Below, one piece after another: positions 26,001 to 34,598 of a stretch of DNA of 64,000 nucleotides; position 1 is the stretch's first letter; each line of letters begins with the position of its first letter. Source of the stretch: an uncultured Acidimicrobiaceae bacterium. Lineage in GTDB: Bacteria; Actinomycetota; Acidimicrobiia; Spongiisociales; SHLN01. The stretch lies in assembly GCA_947259275.1 (NCBI GenBank), contig CAMYMH010000036.1, forward strand, positions 1 through 64,000, read 5' to 3'. A program made the translations under genes and the position numbers. Under the pieces are notes generated by a model, which worked only from the letters and a program-made list of their open reading frames with translations, made no database searches and was not told the origin of the DNA.

Positions 26001-26863
26001 CCCAGCAGGCCTGCCGAACGCAGCGCCTGGCGAACCTCGGCGGCGGGAAACAGACCGAGTGCGTCTTCGACATCTCCCGCCAGCCGATCGACGCCCGGCC
26101 CCGAAGCATCAAACTCATAGGTGATGCATCCACCCTCGAACACCCGGTACCACGTACCGACAAAGCTCGGCTTGGGGAGCAAGTCATCGAGCCGATCGAG
26201 CAGATCGTTGAGCTCGAGGCCCCGGACCGACTGACTCTCGCCGGGCATCTGCAAGGTGGCGGTCTTGGCGAGGGCGTCTTGCTCGTCGACGATGATCATC
26301 GGTCGATCGCGACGGGCTGCGACCGCCACCTTGTCGGCGAGCGGGTCGTCGCTGGTGTCGAAAACGACGAACACATTCCGATCGTTGATTTGTCGCGCCT
26401 CGAGCTCGCTTTCGATGCTTCGGGCATGCTCAGCCTCGGCCGGCTGGCCGGTGACGGGCACGATGACGATGGTGACGTTGGAACCAATCAGCTCGACGTC
26501 CCGAAACTCGGTAACGGCGTCGTCCATACGACCACCCGCCAACGAAGCCGAGCTCACGTCGCAGGCCGGGGTAAGGGTCACCTCGAGGAAATGCGAACCG
26601 AGGCGGTCCGAATCCAGCCAGAACCGACTCAGACCCCGTTCCGGAACCAGATCCTCGTACGACCATCCCGCGTTTAGGTCGTTCAGGCACGGAACGAACT
26701 CGGCCGTCTCCACCGCCTGCATCTCCAACATGATGGCGCCGGAGAAGGCGGATATGACCTGCGGGTCCGCCGGACAGACGGGCACCGACAACCCCAACTG
26801 GGAGTTTCCGCAGGCGGAGGCGGCCAGGGCAAGGGCCAGCACGACCAGGGCACGCCGGATCAT
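25997..26863 (-). CDS. Lipoprotein of unknown function in PAP2 operon
   Basis: 288 aa. A clear lipobox gives Cys18 ('LALAASACGNSQ'). The mature protein has paired cysteines that could form disulfides ('VPVCPADP', 'FVPCLNDL', 'PACDVSS', 'GGCITYEF'). A conserved-looking segment, 'NDLNAGWSYEDLVPERGLSR' and 'GSHFLEVTL', is followed by a Rossmann-like stretch ('NVTIVIVPVTG...NVFVVFDTSDD...RPMIIVDEQ'). I do not recognise a family. Overlaps of 4 bp with the PAP2-kinase gene upstream and the PAP2 gene downstream make it an integral part of that operon. Confidence 0.8.
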   Translation of the reverse strand: MIRRALVVLALALAASACGNSQLGLSVPVCPADPQVISAFSGAIMLEMQAVETAEFVPCLNDLNAGWSYEDLVPERGLSRFWLDSDRLGSHFLEVTLTPACDVSSASLAGGRMDDAVTEFRDVELIGSNVTIVIVPVTGQPAEAEHARSIESELEARQINDRNVFVVFDTSDDPLADKVAVAARRDRPMIIVDEQDALAKTATLQMPGESQSVRGLELNDLLDRLDDLLPKPSFVGTWYRVFEGGCITYEFDASGPGVDRLAGDVEDALGLFPAAEVRQALRSAGLLG

Positions 26864-28605
26864 ACGAAACCGGCTCCGGTGAGGTTCTCAACGACGAATC
26901 CGGCGAACCAAAGCAGACCCAGAACCGCGCCGGCGGTGAGCGCCAGCCGGCGGCGGCTCCACCGTTGCACCGAGATCGGCTCGCAGGGTGGTGCCATGTC
27001 CTTGAAGGTTTGCAGAAGGTCGGGCTCGCCGGCGGCCACGTACTGCTTGTGAGCAGAGCGGGATTGGGTGGGAATTGTTATGCCACTCGTGGCCGCAAAG
27101 GCCTCGGCAACGTCGTCGGGGGTGAAGTAGTTGAGGGCGGCCTCGTACACATGGGCGGGATCGTGTCTCAGGCCGAGGACGATCATCATGTTGGCGAGAT
27201 CGACTGCCTGCCGCCATGGGCTGGGCCGCACAGTGGCAAATGCCACGTCGATGAGCTTGACCTCACCGTCGTGCACCATCACGTTGGCCGGCTTGATGTC
27301 ACGATGGGCGAGCCCCGCATCCCACAACTTGCGAATAATGAGAAGCGCCTGGTCAATGACGGCGTCGTCGACGATGGCATCGCCCAGCTCCTCGGCGCCG
27401 AGCAGGAATTCGGTGACCAGGAGGTACTCGCGCTCGGGAGTGATCTCGACGATCCCGTAGGGCTCGGCCGACGGGAGCGCCGCCTCCTGCATTCGTAACA
27501 GGATGTAGTCCTCGTATTCCACCAGCCTCCGCACGGATGAGAACTTGACTTCATCCTCGAGGGAACCGTTCAAAATGGTCCGACCTACCTTGTACCAGCG
27601 GTCTGAGCGGAGGTGGGTTTGCGAGTACAGCTTGGCGAAAAGGTGAATCTCAGGCTGATTCGGGTCGGTACTCGCGACCGTCAGCCGCAAGGGCGTCGAC
27701 CCACCCGATCCCTCAAGTCCGAACGGTTCCAACGCCAGCAACTCGATGCCGAGCTGGTCTTGGACTGCTTGCTTGATGGCAGCTCCCCGGGCTCCGCCGA
27801 CGTCGAGGTGAGCAGTCACGCCCCGTTTGTTGACCACCGGAAACACCGATTCGGGCACGAACAGCTTGAACACGAGCACGGCGACGGCGAAGCCGGGCAA
27901 AGCTCCAAAGATGGCGTCACTCGGATGGTCGACTCCCAGGTAGAGGCGGGCGACAATGAGCAGCCCGACGATTACCTCCGCCCCGGTCATGAACCGGTTT
28001 CGTCCCTTCCCCTTGGGGAACAGCGACATACCCATCACCCCGAATGTGACCGCCAGGCCCGCTACCGGAGCGGAGGGATGGCTGTAGCCGGTCCAGGGAC
28101 CGATGACGTCGACGAAGGGCCGGGGTCGGGCGACGGCCAGCTCGAGCCCGTTGACCAGCAGCATCACGATGAACAACGCCCCCAGCAAGCCGAACAGGTG
28201 CCGCCATCGCTTGTAGAAGATGAGCACCAGGATGGTGGCCCATCGGAGGGGGCGGATGAACCATTGCGACCCGAGAGCATGGAGCGCGTCCATGACCTTG
28301 GTGACTCCATCGCTGCGGAGATCCTGCAGCCAGCGCAGCACCGTCATGTCGCGGTCGGTCCACCAGTTGGTGGTTTCGGTGAACACGAAAAGCGATATCC
28401 ACACCAGCACCATGATCAGGCCGGTGATGACCCAGAACCAGCCACTGGCCCGCAGCTCGCGAGGCAAAGGTGGCTTCTCGCCGGACGGCCGCCGGCGGCG
28501 GCCGGTCAGGCGCAGTGAACCGATTCTCAGCTCTCGCCGGGCTCCGATACCGGCCAGCTCGGATCCGAGCCTGCCGGCCGTATGAGGTGGATTGATTTCA
28601 GCCAT
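26860..28605 (-). CDS. PAP2-protein kinase fusion membrane protein
   Basis: 581 aa. After a basic cytoplasmic N-terminus (about 55 aa) there are six membrane segments with PAP2-like motifs: 'LAVARPRPFVD', 'YSHPSAPVAG' (PSGH changed to PSAP) and 'ARLYLGVDHPSDAIFG'. A kinase-like domain then spans roughly residues 290-520, with catalytic loop HRDIKPANVMV (H434-R435-D436) and 'LIDVAFA' in place of DFG. A final membrane segment ('LALTAGAVLGLLWFAGFVV') closes the chain. It appears to combine a degenerate lipid phosphatase with an intact-looking RIO/LPS-type kinase. It is first in the four-gene operon and divergent from the MMPL exporter. Confidence 0.87.
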   Translation of the reverse strand: MAEINPPHTAGRLGSELAGIGARRELRIGSLRLTGRRRRPSGEKPPLPRELRASGWFWVITGLIMVLVWISLFVFTETTNWWTDRDMTVLRWLQDLRSDGVTKVMDALHALGSQWFIRPLRWATILVLIFYKRWRHLFGLLGALFIVMLLVNGLELAVARPRPFVDVIGPWTGYSHPSAPVAGLAVTFGVMGMSLFPKGKGRNRFMTGAEVIVGLLIVARLYLGVDHPSDAIFGALPGFAVAVLVFKLFVPESVFPVVNKRGVTAHLDVGGARGAAIKQAVQDQLGIELLALEPFGLEGSGGSTPLRLTVASTDPNQPEIHLFAKLYSQTHLRSDRWYKVGRTILNGSLEDEVKFSSVRRLVEYEDYILLRMQEAALPSAEPYGIVEITPEREYLLVTEFLLGAEELGDAIVDDAVIDQALLIIRKLWDAGLAHRDIKPANVMVHDGEVKLIDVAFATVRPSPWRQAVDLANMMIVLGLRHDPAHVYEAALNYFTPDDVAEAFAATSGITIPTQSRSAHKQYVAAGEPDLLQTFKDMAPPCEPISVQRWSRRRLALTAGAVLGLLWFAGFVVENLTGAGFV

Positions 28606-28677
28606 GAACCATCGATCTTACGGCTACCAGCGGAATGCTGCACTAGCGTACTGGGAGGCCAAATACTGGGGGCACTA

Positions 28678-31539
28678 ATGACCGCGCCATCAACCAAGAG
28701 AAGGATCGGCTTCTTCGATTGGGTCAACCGCCGGATCGGACTTGTGACCGTTGTGCTCGTCGTCGGCGCGATTGGGTTCCTGTTTGTCGGTGATGCAATG
28801 AAGACCGACGAGGACGTCTCTTTCGATCCGACCGGGGAGCTGTACGACACCGCCGAACGGGCCGAAGATCGGTTGTCGCCGGCCACCTCCGTGACCGGAG
28901 CGGTGTTTCTGGTCGAGGACCCTGACGGTGGCGATGTGCTCAATCGTGCCGCCCTGCTGGAGTACAAGGAGAATTCGGACGCGTTGAGGCGTGATTCCAC
29001 TGCGCAGACGCATCTGGTTTCGGTGTTCAACAATGACGTCGGAGTCGAGATCGACGGGGTGTTCTCGATCGCCGATGCGATCGACGCGGCCCTTCCGTCG
29101 GGCTTGACCGGAGCGACCGACACCGATGTGAAGCTGGCGCTCAACGACCTGCTGGCGCTCGGCTCACCCAGCCGCGGACTGGTTTTCAATCTCTCGCAGG
29201 ATGCCACCGCCGAACCGGCGCTGGTCGACGGACAAGAGATCACGTTGTGGGAGTCGCCGGTCTTCCTCTCCGACGTGCGCTACAACCTCGATTCGTTCCC
29301 GGGAACGACCGAGGACGACCGCTTCCTCGAGGCCGAGCTGTGGCTGCGTGAGGCTCAGACGACCTTGCGGGGCGAGCAGAATAGCATGGAGGCGATCGGC
29401 GTCGCCATCGACTTCAACACCTCCTTCAACGAGTCGTTTGAGGAAGGTGGGCCCTTCATCTTCCTGGCCGTCGCCTTCATCATGCTGCTGGTGGGAGCGC
29501 TGTTGCGGTCCTACTGGGCAGCCGTCACGGTCGCGGCCGGACTCTCGCTCACCATGATGGTCTTCAACGGGTTCATCGGCGTGCTCCAGCTCGAGGTGTC
29601 CCCACTCCTGCAGCTGATCGTGCCGATCGCCATGATCAGCTTCGGTGTCGACTTCTTCATTCACGCCTCCGGACGGGCCCGGGAGGCCCAAGTGGAAGGA
29701 GCCGACCGCCAACATGCCTATCCCCTCGGGTTGAGCCTCGTCTTCAAAGCTCTCCTGATGGCAGCCCTGTCTTCGGCCGCCGCCTTCCTCTCCAACGCCG
29801 CGTCGGGCATCGAAGCCATCACCGAGTTCGGTGTGGGCGCGGCAATCGCTCTGCTGGTCGGCGCCGCCATCCTCGGACTGGTGGTCCCCAAGTGGCTGCT
29901 GGCGATCGAGGAGCGGGTGGGTCCCTCCCCCGCCGATCGCGGCCTGATGATCACCTACAAGATCGGATTCGTCTTCGTGGCTCTGATTGCCGGCGTCATG
30001 GTGGCGATGAACGTGGTGTTCCCGACGATCGGCGTCGTGATCTTCGTGATCTTCTCGCTGCTGTTCATCTATCTGCCTTATCGACTCACCCGCCGTCGCA
30101 ATGCACGCGCCGTGGCGAAGGGCCGTCCCATGACCGACGAGGTGAAGGGCGCCGGGCATGGACTCCAGGCGGCGGGCACCATCGTTCACTTTCTCGCCCG
30201 GTGGCGGGTCATCACCATCCCGGTGATCGGCCTGCTGGCTGCCGCCGGGGTATGGGCTGCCTTCCAGGTCGAGTCCGAGTTCCAGCTCAAGGACTTCCTG
30301 CCCGAGGACAGCAGCCCGATCGTCTCGCTCGACAAACTGGATGAGCATTTCCCTGGTGAATCCGGCGGACCCGGCTTCATCTTCGTCGAGGGCGATCTGA
30401 CCGAGCCTTCGACCGTCGTGGCGATGGAACGGGCGCTCCAGCGCGTCGTGGACTCGGGAGCGGATCTCACCGTCGATTTCAACGGGGACGTCAAGACCGG
30501 CGACAGCGCCGTCACCATCCTCAGGACCGTGATCGCCTCGCCGGCTGCTACTGCGGCGGTGACCGAGGCCACCGGAGTGGCAATCGTGGACGACGACGGA
30601 AACGGTCTCCCGGACACCGCGGCTCAGGTGGCCGCCGTGTATCAACATGCCTACGCGAACGGCGTGGTGAATGACGCCGGCCAAACCGTGTTCAGTGTGG
30701 AGAACGTGCAGAACGCCTTGTATGTCGGGGGGCCCAATCTGCAAGCAACCGCTTTGTCCATCGGGATTCCATCATTTACTGATGGAGCGATCGTCGATCG
30801 GGCTCACGCCGAACTGGACGCGGCGGCTGCCGAGCTCGAGACGTCGATAGGCGGGGTCACCGAGATCGTGAGCGCGTCGGGCGATGCGATCACCCAGAAG
30901 AACACGCTCGATGCCTTCATCAGTGCGATGGTGTTCAGCATCCCGATCGCGGTGGTGCTCGCCACGTTGATCGCAGCCCTCATCATGCGGTCGCTCACGT
31001 ACGCCATCACGGCCATCGTTCCGATCCTGCTGGTGGTGGCCTGGGTGTACGGCTACATGTGGGTCACCGACCTCAAGGTCAACCCGGTGACTGCCACCAT
31101 TGCTGCGATTGCGATCGGTATCGGCATCGACTTCGCCACCCACTTCACCGTTCGCTTCCGGGAGGAGTTCGCGGGTGAGCCGAGTCGATTCCCGGCGCTG
31201 CGACGGGCCGGTGAAGGGACCGGCGGCGCCCTGGCCATCTCGGCGGCCACATCGATCCTCGGCTTCTTCGCCCTCAGCCTGGCTCCGACCCCGATCTTCG
31301 CCACCTTCGGAATCTTGACCGCAGTGATGATTGCCATCGCCTTTGTCGTCTCGATTGTCGTCCTGCCGAGCCTGTTGCTGTTCGTGACTCCCAGCCGCAA
31401 GGGAGAGGAACGCGAAGAACTGATTCGTCAAGTCACGCCCTCGGGTGAGGACTACGAGCCCCACAAGCGGGAAACCGCGCTGCGGCGTACCGGCGGGAGC
31501 GAAGAAGTGCCGAGCCATACTCCGGCGTTGGAGGACTGA
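28678..31539 (+). CDS. MMPL/RND family lipid exporter
   Basis: 953 aa from the ATG at 28678 with GGGGG just upstream. It has two RND halves, each with one N-terminal membrane helix, an extracytoplasmic domain and a five-helix bundle. The first bundle has 'SFGVDFFIHASGRAREA' and the second 'AIGIGIDFATHFTVRFREE', the Asp-bearing TM4 segments used for proton coupling. The family exports lipids (mycobacterial MmpL) or hopanoids (HpnN). It is divergent from the PAP2-kinase operon across a 72-bp spacer, so a shared promoter region and related substrates are likely. Confidence 0.92.
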   Translation: MTAPSTKRRIGFFDWVNRRIGLVTVVLVVGAIGFLFVGDAMKTDEDVSFDPTGELYDTAERAEDRLSPATSVTGAVFLVEDPDGGDVLNRAALLEYKENSDALRRDSTAQTHLVSVFNNDVGVEIDGVFSIADAIDAALPSGLTGATDTDVKLALNDLLALGSPSRGLVFNLSQDATAEPALVDGQEITLWESPVFLSDVRYNLDSFPGTTEDDRFLEAELWLREAQTTLRGEQNSMEAIGVAIDFNTSFNESFEEGGPFIFLAVAFIMLLVGALLRSYWAAVTVAAGLSLTMMVFNGFIGVLQLEVSPLLQLIVPIAMISFGVDFFIHASGRAREAQVEGADRQHAYPLGLSLVFKALLMAALSSAAAFLSNAASGIEAITEFGVGAAIALLVGAAILGLVVPKWLLAIEERVGPSPADRGLMITYKIGFVFVALIAGVMVAMNVVFPTIGVVIFVIFSLLFIYLPYRLTRRRNARAVAKGRPMTDEVKGAGHGLQAAGTIVHFLARWRVITIPVIGLLAAAGVWAAFQVESEFQLKDFLPEDSSPIVSLDKLDEHFPGESGGPGFIFVEGDLTEPSTVVAMERALQRVVDSGADLTVDFNGDVKTGDSAVTILRTVIASPAATAAVTEATGVAIVDDDGNGLPDTAAQVAAVYQHAYANGVVNDAGQTVFSVENVQNALYVGGPNLQATALSIGIPSFTDGAIVDRAHAELDAAAAELETSIGGVTEIVSASGDAITQKNTLDAFISAMVFSIPIAVVLATLIAALIMRSLTYAITAIVPILLVVAWVYGYMWVTDLKVNPVTATIAAIAIGIGIDFATHFTVRFREEFAGEPSRFPALRRAGEGTGGALAISAATSILGFFALSLAPTPIFATFGILTAVMIAIAFVVSIVVLPSLLLFVTPSRKGEEREELIRQVTPSGEDYEPHKRETALRRTGGSEEVPSHTPALED

Positions 31540-31575
31540 CCAGCGAGCGGCAACTTGTTCCCCGAACTTGAGGCG

Positions 31576-31903
31576 GCCGGGCCCCGCCCGGCTTAGGAGT
31601 GCTCAAGCAACCGGAAGGGACTGCCCAACTCCACAGGTACGCGAAGCGTTACCGATTCGCCGAAGGCGGAGCCGGGGTGGGGGCAACGCCGACGGCGTTG
31701 CTAGGAAGTTACTACGTAACTCCATCGCGCGAGAGCAGTTGCGAAGTAACTGCCAAGGAACACGCCGCGTTCCCCTCCCCCCATCCAACCCTCGGAGCTT
31801 GGCCGGGCTTCGCCCGGCCTAGGAGTTGCAAAGCAACCCGAAGGGTTGCCCAACTCCATAGGAACCCGAAGGGTTCCCGTCCACCTTCCCCTCGAGGGGA
31901 AGG
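31576..31903. repeat. Array of small triloop hairpins
   Basis: About ten consecutive perfect or near-perfect hairpins, most closed by a three-base loop (stem, loop, stem). Examples: 31576-31592 loop CCC; 31639-31649 loop GAA; 31656-31670 loop GAA; 31683-31701 stem GCAACGCC loop GAC; 31707-31721 stem AGTTAC loop TAC; 31735-31753 stem GCAGTTGC loop GAA; 31801-31819 stem GGCCGGGC loop TTC; 31825-31837 loop AAA; 31833-31849 stem GCAACCC loop GAA; 31861-31877 stem GGAACCC loop GAA; 31884-31903 a 20-bp perfect palindrome. The array lies between the convergent MMPL and flavin-reductase genes. No protein-coding frame is credible here. Confidence 0.9.
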
Positions 31904-31908
31904 AAGAC

Positions 31909-32409
31909 TCAGTGCCGCTTGACGCCGCCGTATTTCATGCGGGTATGTGACATGGCGGCCACTTCGGCCTCGTCGTCGTTGACGCCGGCGGCCACCAACT
32001 CGCCGAGAAACAGCGTATGGGTTCCGACGTCGTGCGCTTCGCGTACCTCGCATTCGATGTAGGCGACTGCCTCTTCGAAGATGGGAGCGCCGGTCTCGCC
32101 TTCGCGAATCGGGCGGTCGTTGAGCGTCATCCCGTCCTTGGTGGCCGGCTTGGAGAACTTGACGAACGGGCGGGTGTCTTTGGCATCCCACAGGTTGATA
32201 GTGAATACCCGGCTTTCGTCTATCAAGCGATGGGTGACGGCGGTGCGGTCAACCGAGATGGCGATCAGCACCGGCTCCATGGAAACCTGGGTCACCCAGC
32301 TCTGGGTCATGCCGTTCCAGTCGTCTCCCGAGCGTGAGCCCACCAGGCAGAGCGCGTTCGGGATCTTCCAGGTGACCTTGTTGACGAGTTCGATTGGGAG
32401 ATCAGACAT
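31909..32409 (-). CDS. Flavin reductase family protein (FMN-binding split barrel)
   Basis: 166 aa from the ATG at 32409, preceded by GAAGGG at 8-nt spacing; an in-frame GTG at 32418 would add three residues. It belongs to the flavin-reductase-like/DIM6-NTAB fold: 'NALCLVGSRSGDDWNGMTQSW', 'VLIAISVDRTAVTHRLI', 'FTINLWDAKD' and 'GTHTLFLGELVAAGV'. It would bind FMN and reduce it with NAD(P)H or act as an FMN-dependent oxidoreductase. No partner monooxygenase is adjacent. Confidence 0.86.
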   Translation of the reverse strand: MSDLPIELVNKVTWKIPNALCLVGSRSGDDWNGMTQSWVTQVSMEPVLIAISVDRTAVTHRLIDESRVFTINLWDAKDTRPFVKFSKPATKDGMTLNDRPIREGETGAPIFEEAVAYIECEVREAHDVGTHTLFLGELVAAGVNDDEAEVAAMSHTRMKYGGVKRH

Positions 32410-32457
32410 GACGTGCACCCTTCTGCGGAGGGGTTCACTGTAGGGAATTGTGAGGGG

Positions 32458-32573
32458 CTACCAGTCGCCAGCTACCAGGGTCCCGCGGAAGGTCCCGCCG
32501 GTGAGCCGCATCCTCCAACGCAAGTGACACTTCCTCTGGCTGGCAGCTGGTAGCCGTAGCTGGCGGCCGGGAG
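32458..32573. repeat. Heptamer-period repeat with inverted arms (CTGGTAG-like)
   Basis: Between the divergent flavin-reductase and USP genes. The left arm (32458-32481) reads CTACCAG/TCGCCAG/CTACCAG-type units. The right arm (about 32536-32573) reads CTGGCAG, CTGGTAG, CCGTAG, CTGGCGG in 6-7 bp steps. The arms are complementary and about 55 bp apart. Confidence 0.65.
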
Positions 32574-32605
32574 CGTGGGGCCACATCCAGCTAGCCTCGC
32601 GTTTG

Positions 32606-33109
32606 ATGAACGTACTCATCGCCACCGCCGGAGTACTCCCTCCCGAACCCGTCGCCGCCATCGTCGAACGCCTGGTGGATGCCCGGGATACCGTCAAGGT
32701 TGTGACCGTCCTCGCCATCCCCCGCTCATTTCTCAATGAGATCCGATCCGAGGAGTGGCGTCCTCTCACCGAGAGCGCACCTGGTCGTGACGAGGAGGAG
32801 GATGCCGTGATCGCCCGGTATGTCGAGGAACGGGGGCGGCGGCTCACCGACCCCGTGATCGCCGCCCTCCACACTCGTGACATCGATGCCGAAGCCCTGC
32901 ATTTGGAAGGCGAAGACAAGGCCGATGCCATCATCCGGACTGCCGAAGACATCGACGCCGACCTCGTGGTGCTCGGCGCCACCCGGCAGATCTTCGCCGA
33001 ATCGGCCTGGGAGAGCATCTCGGCTCGGGTGATGGCCGACACCCGTCGACCGGTGCTGGTGGTGCCGGGCCACATTGCATCCGACGAGGAGCCCGAGTCC
33101 GTTGACTGA
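32606..33109 (+). CDS. Universal stress protein (UspA-like)
   Basis: 167 aa. Alpha/beta USP fold, with 'MNVLIATAG' as the first strand and 'DADLVVLGATRQIFAESAWESISARVMADTRRPVLVVPG' as the ATP-binding region. The typical G2xG9xG(S/T) glycines are only partly kept, so nucleotide binding is uncertain. It is coupled to the dehalogenase gene, whose TTG start overlaps its last codons. Confidence 0.82.
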   Translation: MNVLIATAGVLPPEPVAAIVERLVDARDTVKVVTVLAIPRSFLNEIRSEEWRPLTESAPGRDEEEDAVIARYVEERGRRLTDPVIAALHTRDIDAEALHLEGEDKADAIIRTAEDIDADLVVLGATRQIFAESAWESISARVMADTRRPVLVVPGHIASDEEPESVD

Positions 33110-33989
33110 GATCCTCCGCACATCCGATGAAGCCTTCGACGGCCTCCCCGACTACCCCTTCGAGCCAAATTTCTTCCAATGGGACGGCATTCGGATGCAC
33201 TACCTCGACGAGGGATCCGGCGAACCGGTGATTCTGTTCCACGGTGAGCCGACCTGGTCTTTTCTCTACCGGAAGGTGATCCCTCCCCTCGTCGATGCCG
33301 GGTACCGGTGCATCGCGCCCGACTACGTCGGCCTCGGCAAGTCCGACAAGCCGGTCGAGGATGCCTTCTACACATTCGATATGCACGTGGCGTCGATGAC
33401 GGCCCTCTTGGGATCACTCGACCTTTCGAATGCCACCGTCGTCGGCCAGGATTGGGGCGGCCCGATCGGCCTGCGTTTCGCGGTCGAGCACCCCGAGGTG
33501 GTGACCCGCCTGGTGATTCTCAACACCGGCCTGTTTACGGGTCGCGGCACTATGTCCGAGCCGTGGATGGCCTTTCGCGAATGGGTCAAGAAGACACCCG
33601 ATCTCCCGGTCGACTTCCTCATGTCACGCAGCGAAGCCCACCCATGGGGCGCCGAGGTCCTCGCCGCCTACTCTGCCCCCTTCCCGACCGTTGAACACAA
33701 GGCCGGTATCCGCCGCTTCCCGATGATGGTGCCGCTCGATGCCGATGATCCGGGAGCCGCCGAGATGCTGGCCATACAAGCGAAGCTGTCGACGTGGACC
33801 AACCCCGCCTACGTGCTGTTCTCGACCGGAGACCCCATCTTCTCGACTCGCACCGGTGAGCGCCTGGCCGAACTCATCCCGGGGGCCGGCCCGCTCGACA
33901 CCATCGAAGACGCCGCCCACTTCCTGCAGGAAGACCAGGGAGAAGAGGTCGGCCGCCGGATCGCATCCTGGCTCACCTCATTGGAGTAG
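33102..33989 (+). CDS. Haloalkane dehalogenase, DhlA-type (HLD-I)
   Basis: 295 aa from a TTG at 33102 with GAGGAG upstream. The oxyanion/halide motif is HGEPTWSFLYRKV (residues 47 on), identical in layout to Xanthobacter DhlA. The nucleophile is D117 in 'VGQDWGG', the catalytic acid probably the D of 'FSTGDPIFS', and the base the H of 'EDAAHFLQED'. A Trp next to the nucleophile serves as halide ligand. Nucleophile Asp rather than Ser excludes a simple esterase. Substrates cannot be predicted; an epoxide hydrolase is less likely because of the HGEPTW and halide tryptophans. Confidence 0.9.
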   Translation: MTEILRTSDEAFDGLPDYPFEPNFFQWDGIRMHYLDEGSGEPVILFHGEPTWSFLYRKVIPPLVDAGYRCIAPDYVGLGKSDKPVEDAFYTFDMHVASMTALLGSLDLSNATVVGQDWGGPIGLRFAVEHPEVVTRLVILNTGLFTGRGTMSEPWMAFREWVKKTPDLPVDFLMSRSEAHPWGAEVLAAYSAPFPTVEHKAGIRRFPMMVPLDADDPGAAEMLAIQAKLSTWTNPAYVLFSTGDPIFSTRTGERLAELIPGAGPLDTIEDAAHFLQEDQGEEVGRRIASWLTSLE

Positions 33990-33991
33990 CG

Positions 33992-34543
33992 ATGCGTCGT
34001 ACTACGCTCGCGCTGGCGGTCGTAATCCTGGCAGTTTCGTGCAACCGCGAGCTATCGCTCACCGAGTTTGCCGCCGAGGTGGAAGCACTGGTGACGACCC
34101 ATACCGCCGGCATGGACGAGAACGATCAGTTCCTCAACGCCGAACCACCCACGGTGGAGCGAATCCGCGCCTACGCGACCAGGCGCATGGAGCTGCGCAA
34201 CGCTTTCTTGACCGGATTCGAGGAGCTCGAGCCCCCACGCCAGGCGGAAGACATTACTGCGGCGGCCCTCGAGACGATCCGCAGCCTGGTCGAAGCCGAG
34301 CAAGTGCTCTTCGAGCGCGCCTCCAGCACGGACGACGTCAACGAGCTGTCCGGGATATGGGAAACGCCGGAAGGTCAGGCCGCCCGCGCCGCCGACGCCC
34401 AGGCGGTTGCTATCTGCCAGGCCGCCGAAGCAGCCCTCAACTCAACCGAGGACCGGCAAGCACTCATCGGCATGCCGTGGGTACCCAGCGAGCTACAAGA
34501 AGTGGTCAACGTCGCCTTCGGCTGCACCGCAGCCGACCGCTAG
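33992..34543 (+). CDS. Small lipoprotein, paralogue of 49716-50357
   Basis: 183 aa starting 2 bp after the dehalogenase stop. Signal with lipobox 'VVILAVSCNREL'. The mature protein is helical and begins 'ELSLTEFAAEVEALV'; the C-terminus reads 'PWVPSELQEVVNVAFGC'. Both ends match the lipoprotein at 49716-50357 ('ELSLNEYVERIQAIF', 'PWMPSRLTEIVDFALGC'), defining a small family of at least two copies here. The final Cys could pair with the internal 'AICQAAE' cysteine. Function unknown. Confidence 0.8.
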   Translation: MRRTTLALAVVILAVSCNRELSLTEFAAEVEALVTTHTAGMDENDQFLNAEPPTVERIRAYATRRMELRNAFLTGFEELEPPRQAEDITAAALETIRSLVEAEQVLFERASSTDDVNELSGIWETPEGQAARAADAQAVAICQAAEAALNSTEDRQALIGMPWVPSELQEVVNVAFGCTAADR

Positions 34544-34598
34544 ACCGGACGAGGCTGGTAACGGCCTCCCCCACCCCGACCTCGGCAGCCCTGCGGGA

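Noticed and set aside
31599-31922. Short open frames across the hairpin array
   Set aside because: The frames are made of palindromic repeats, give low-complexity protein and have no plausible start signals.
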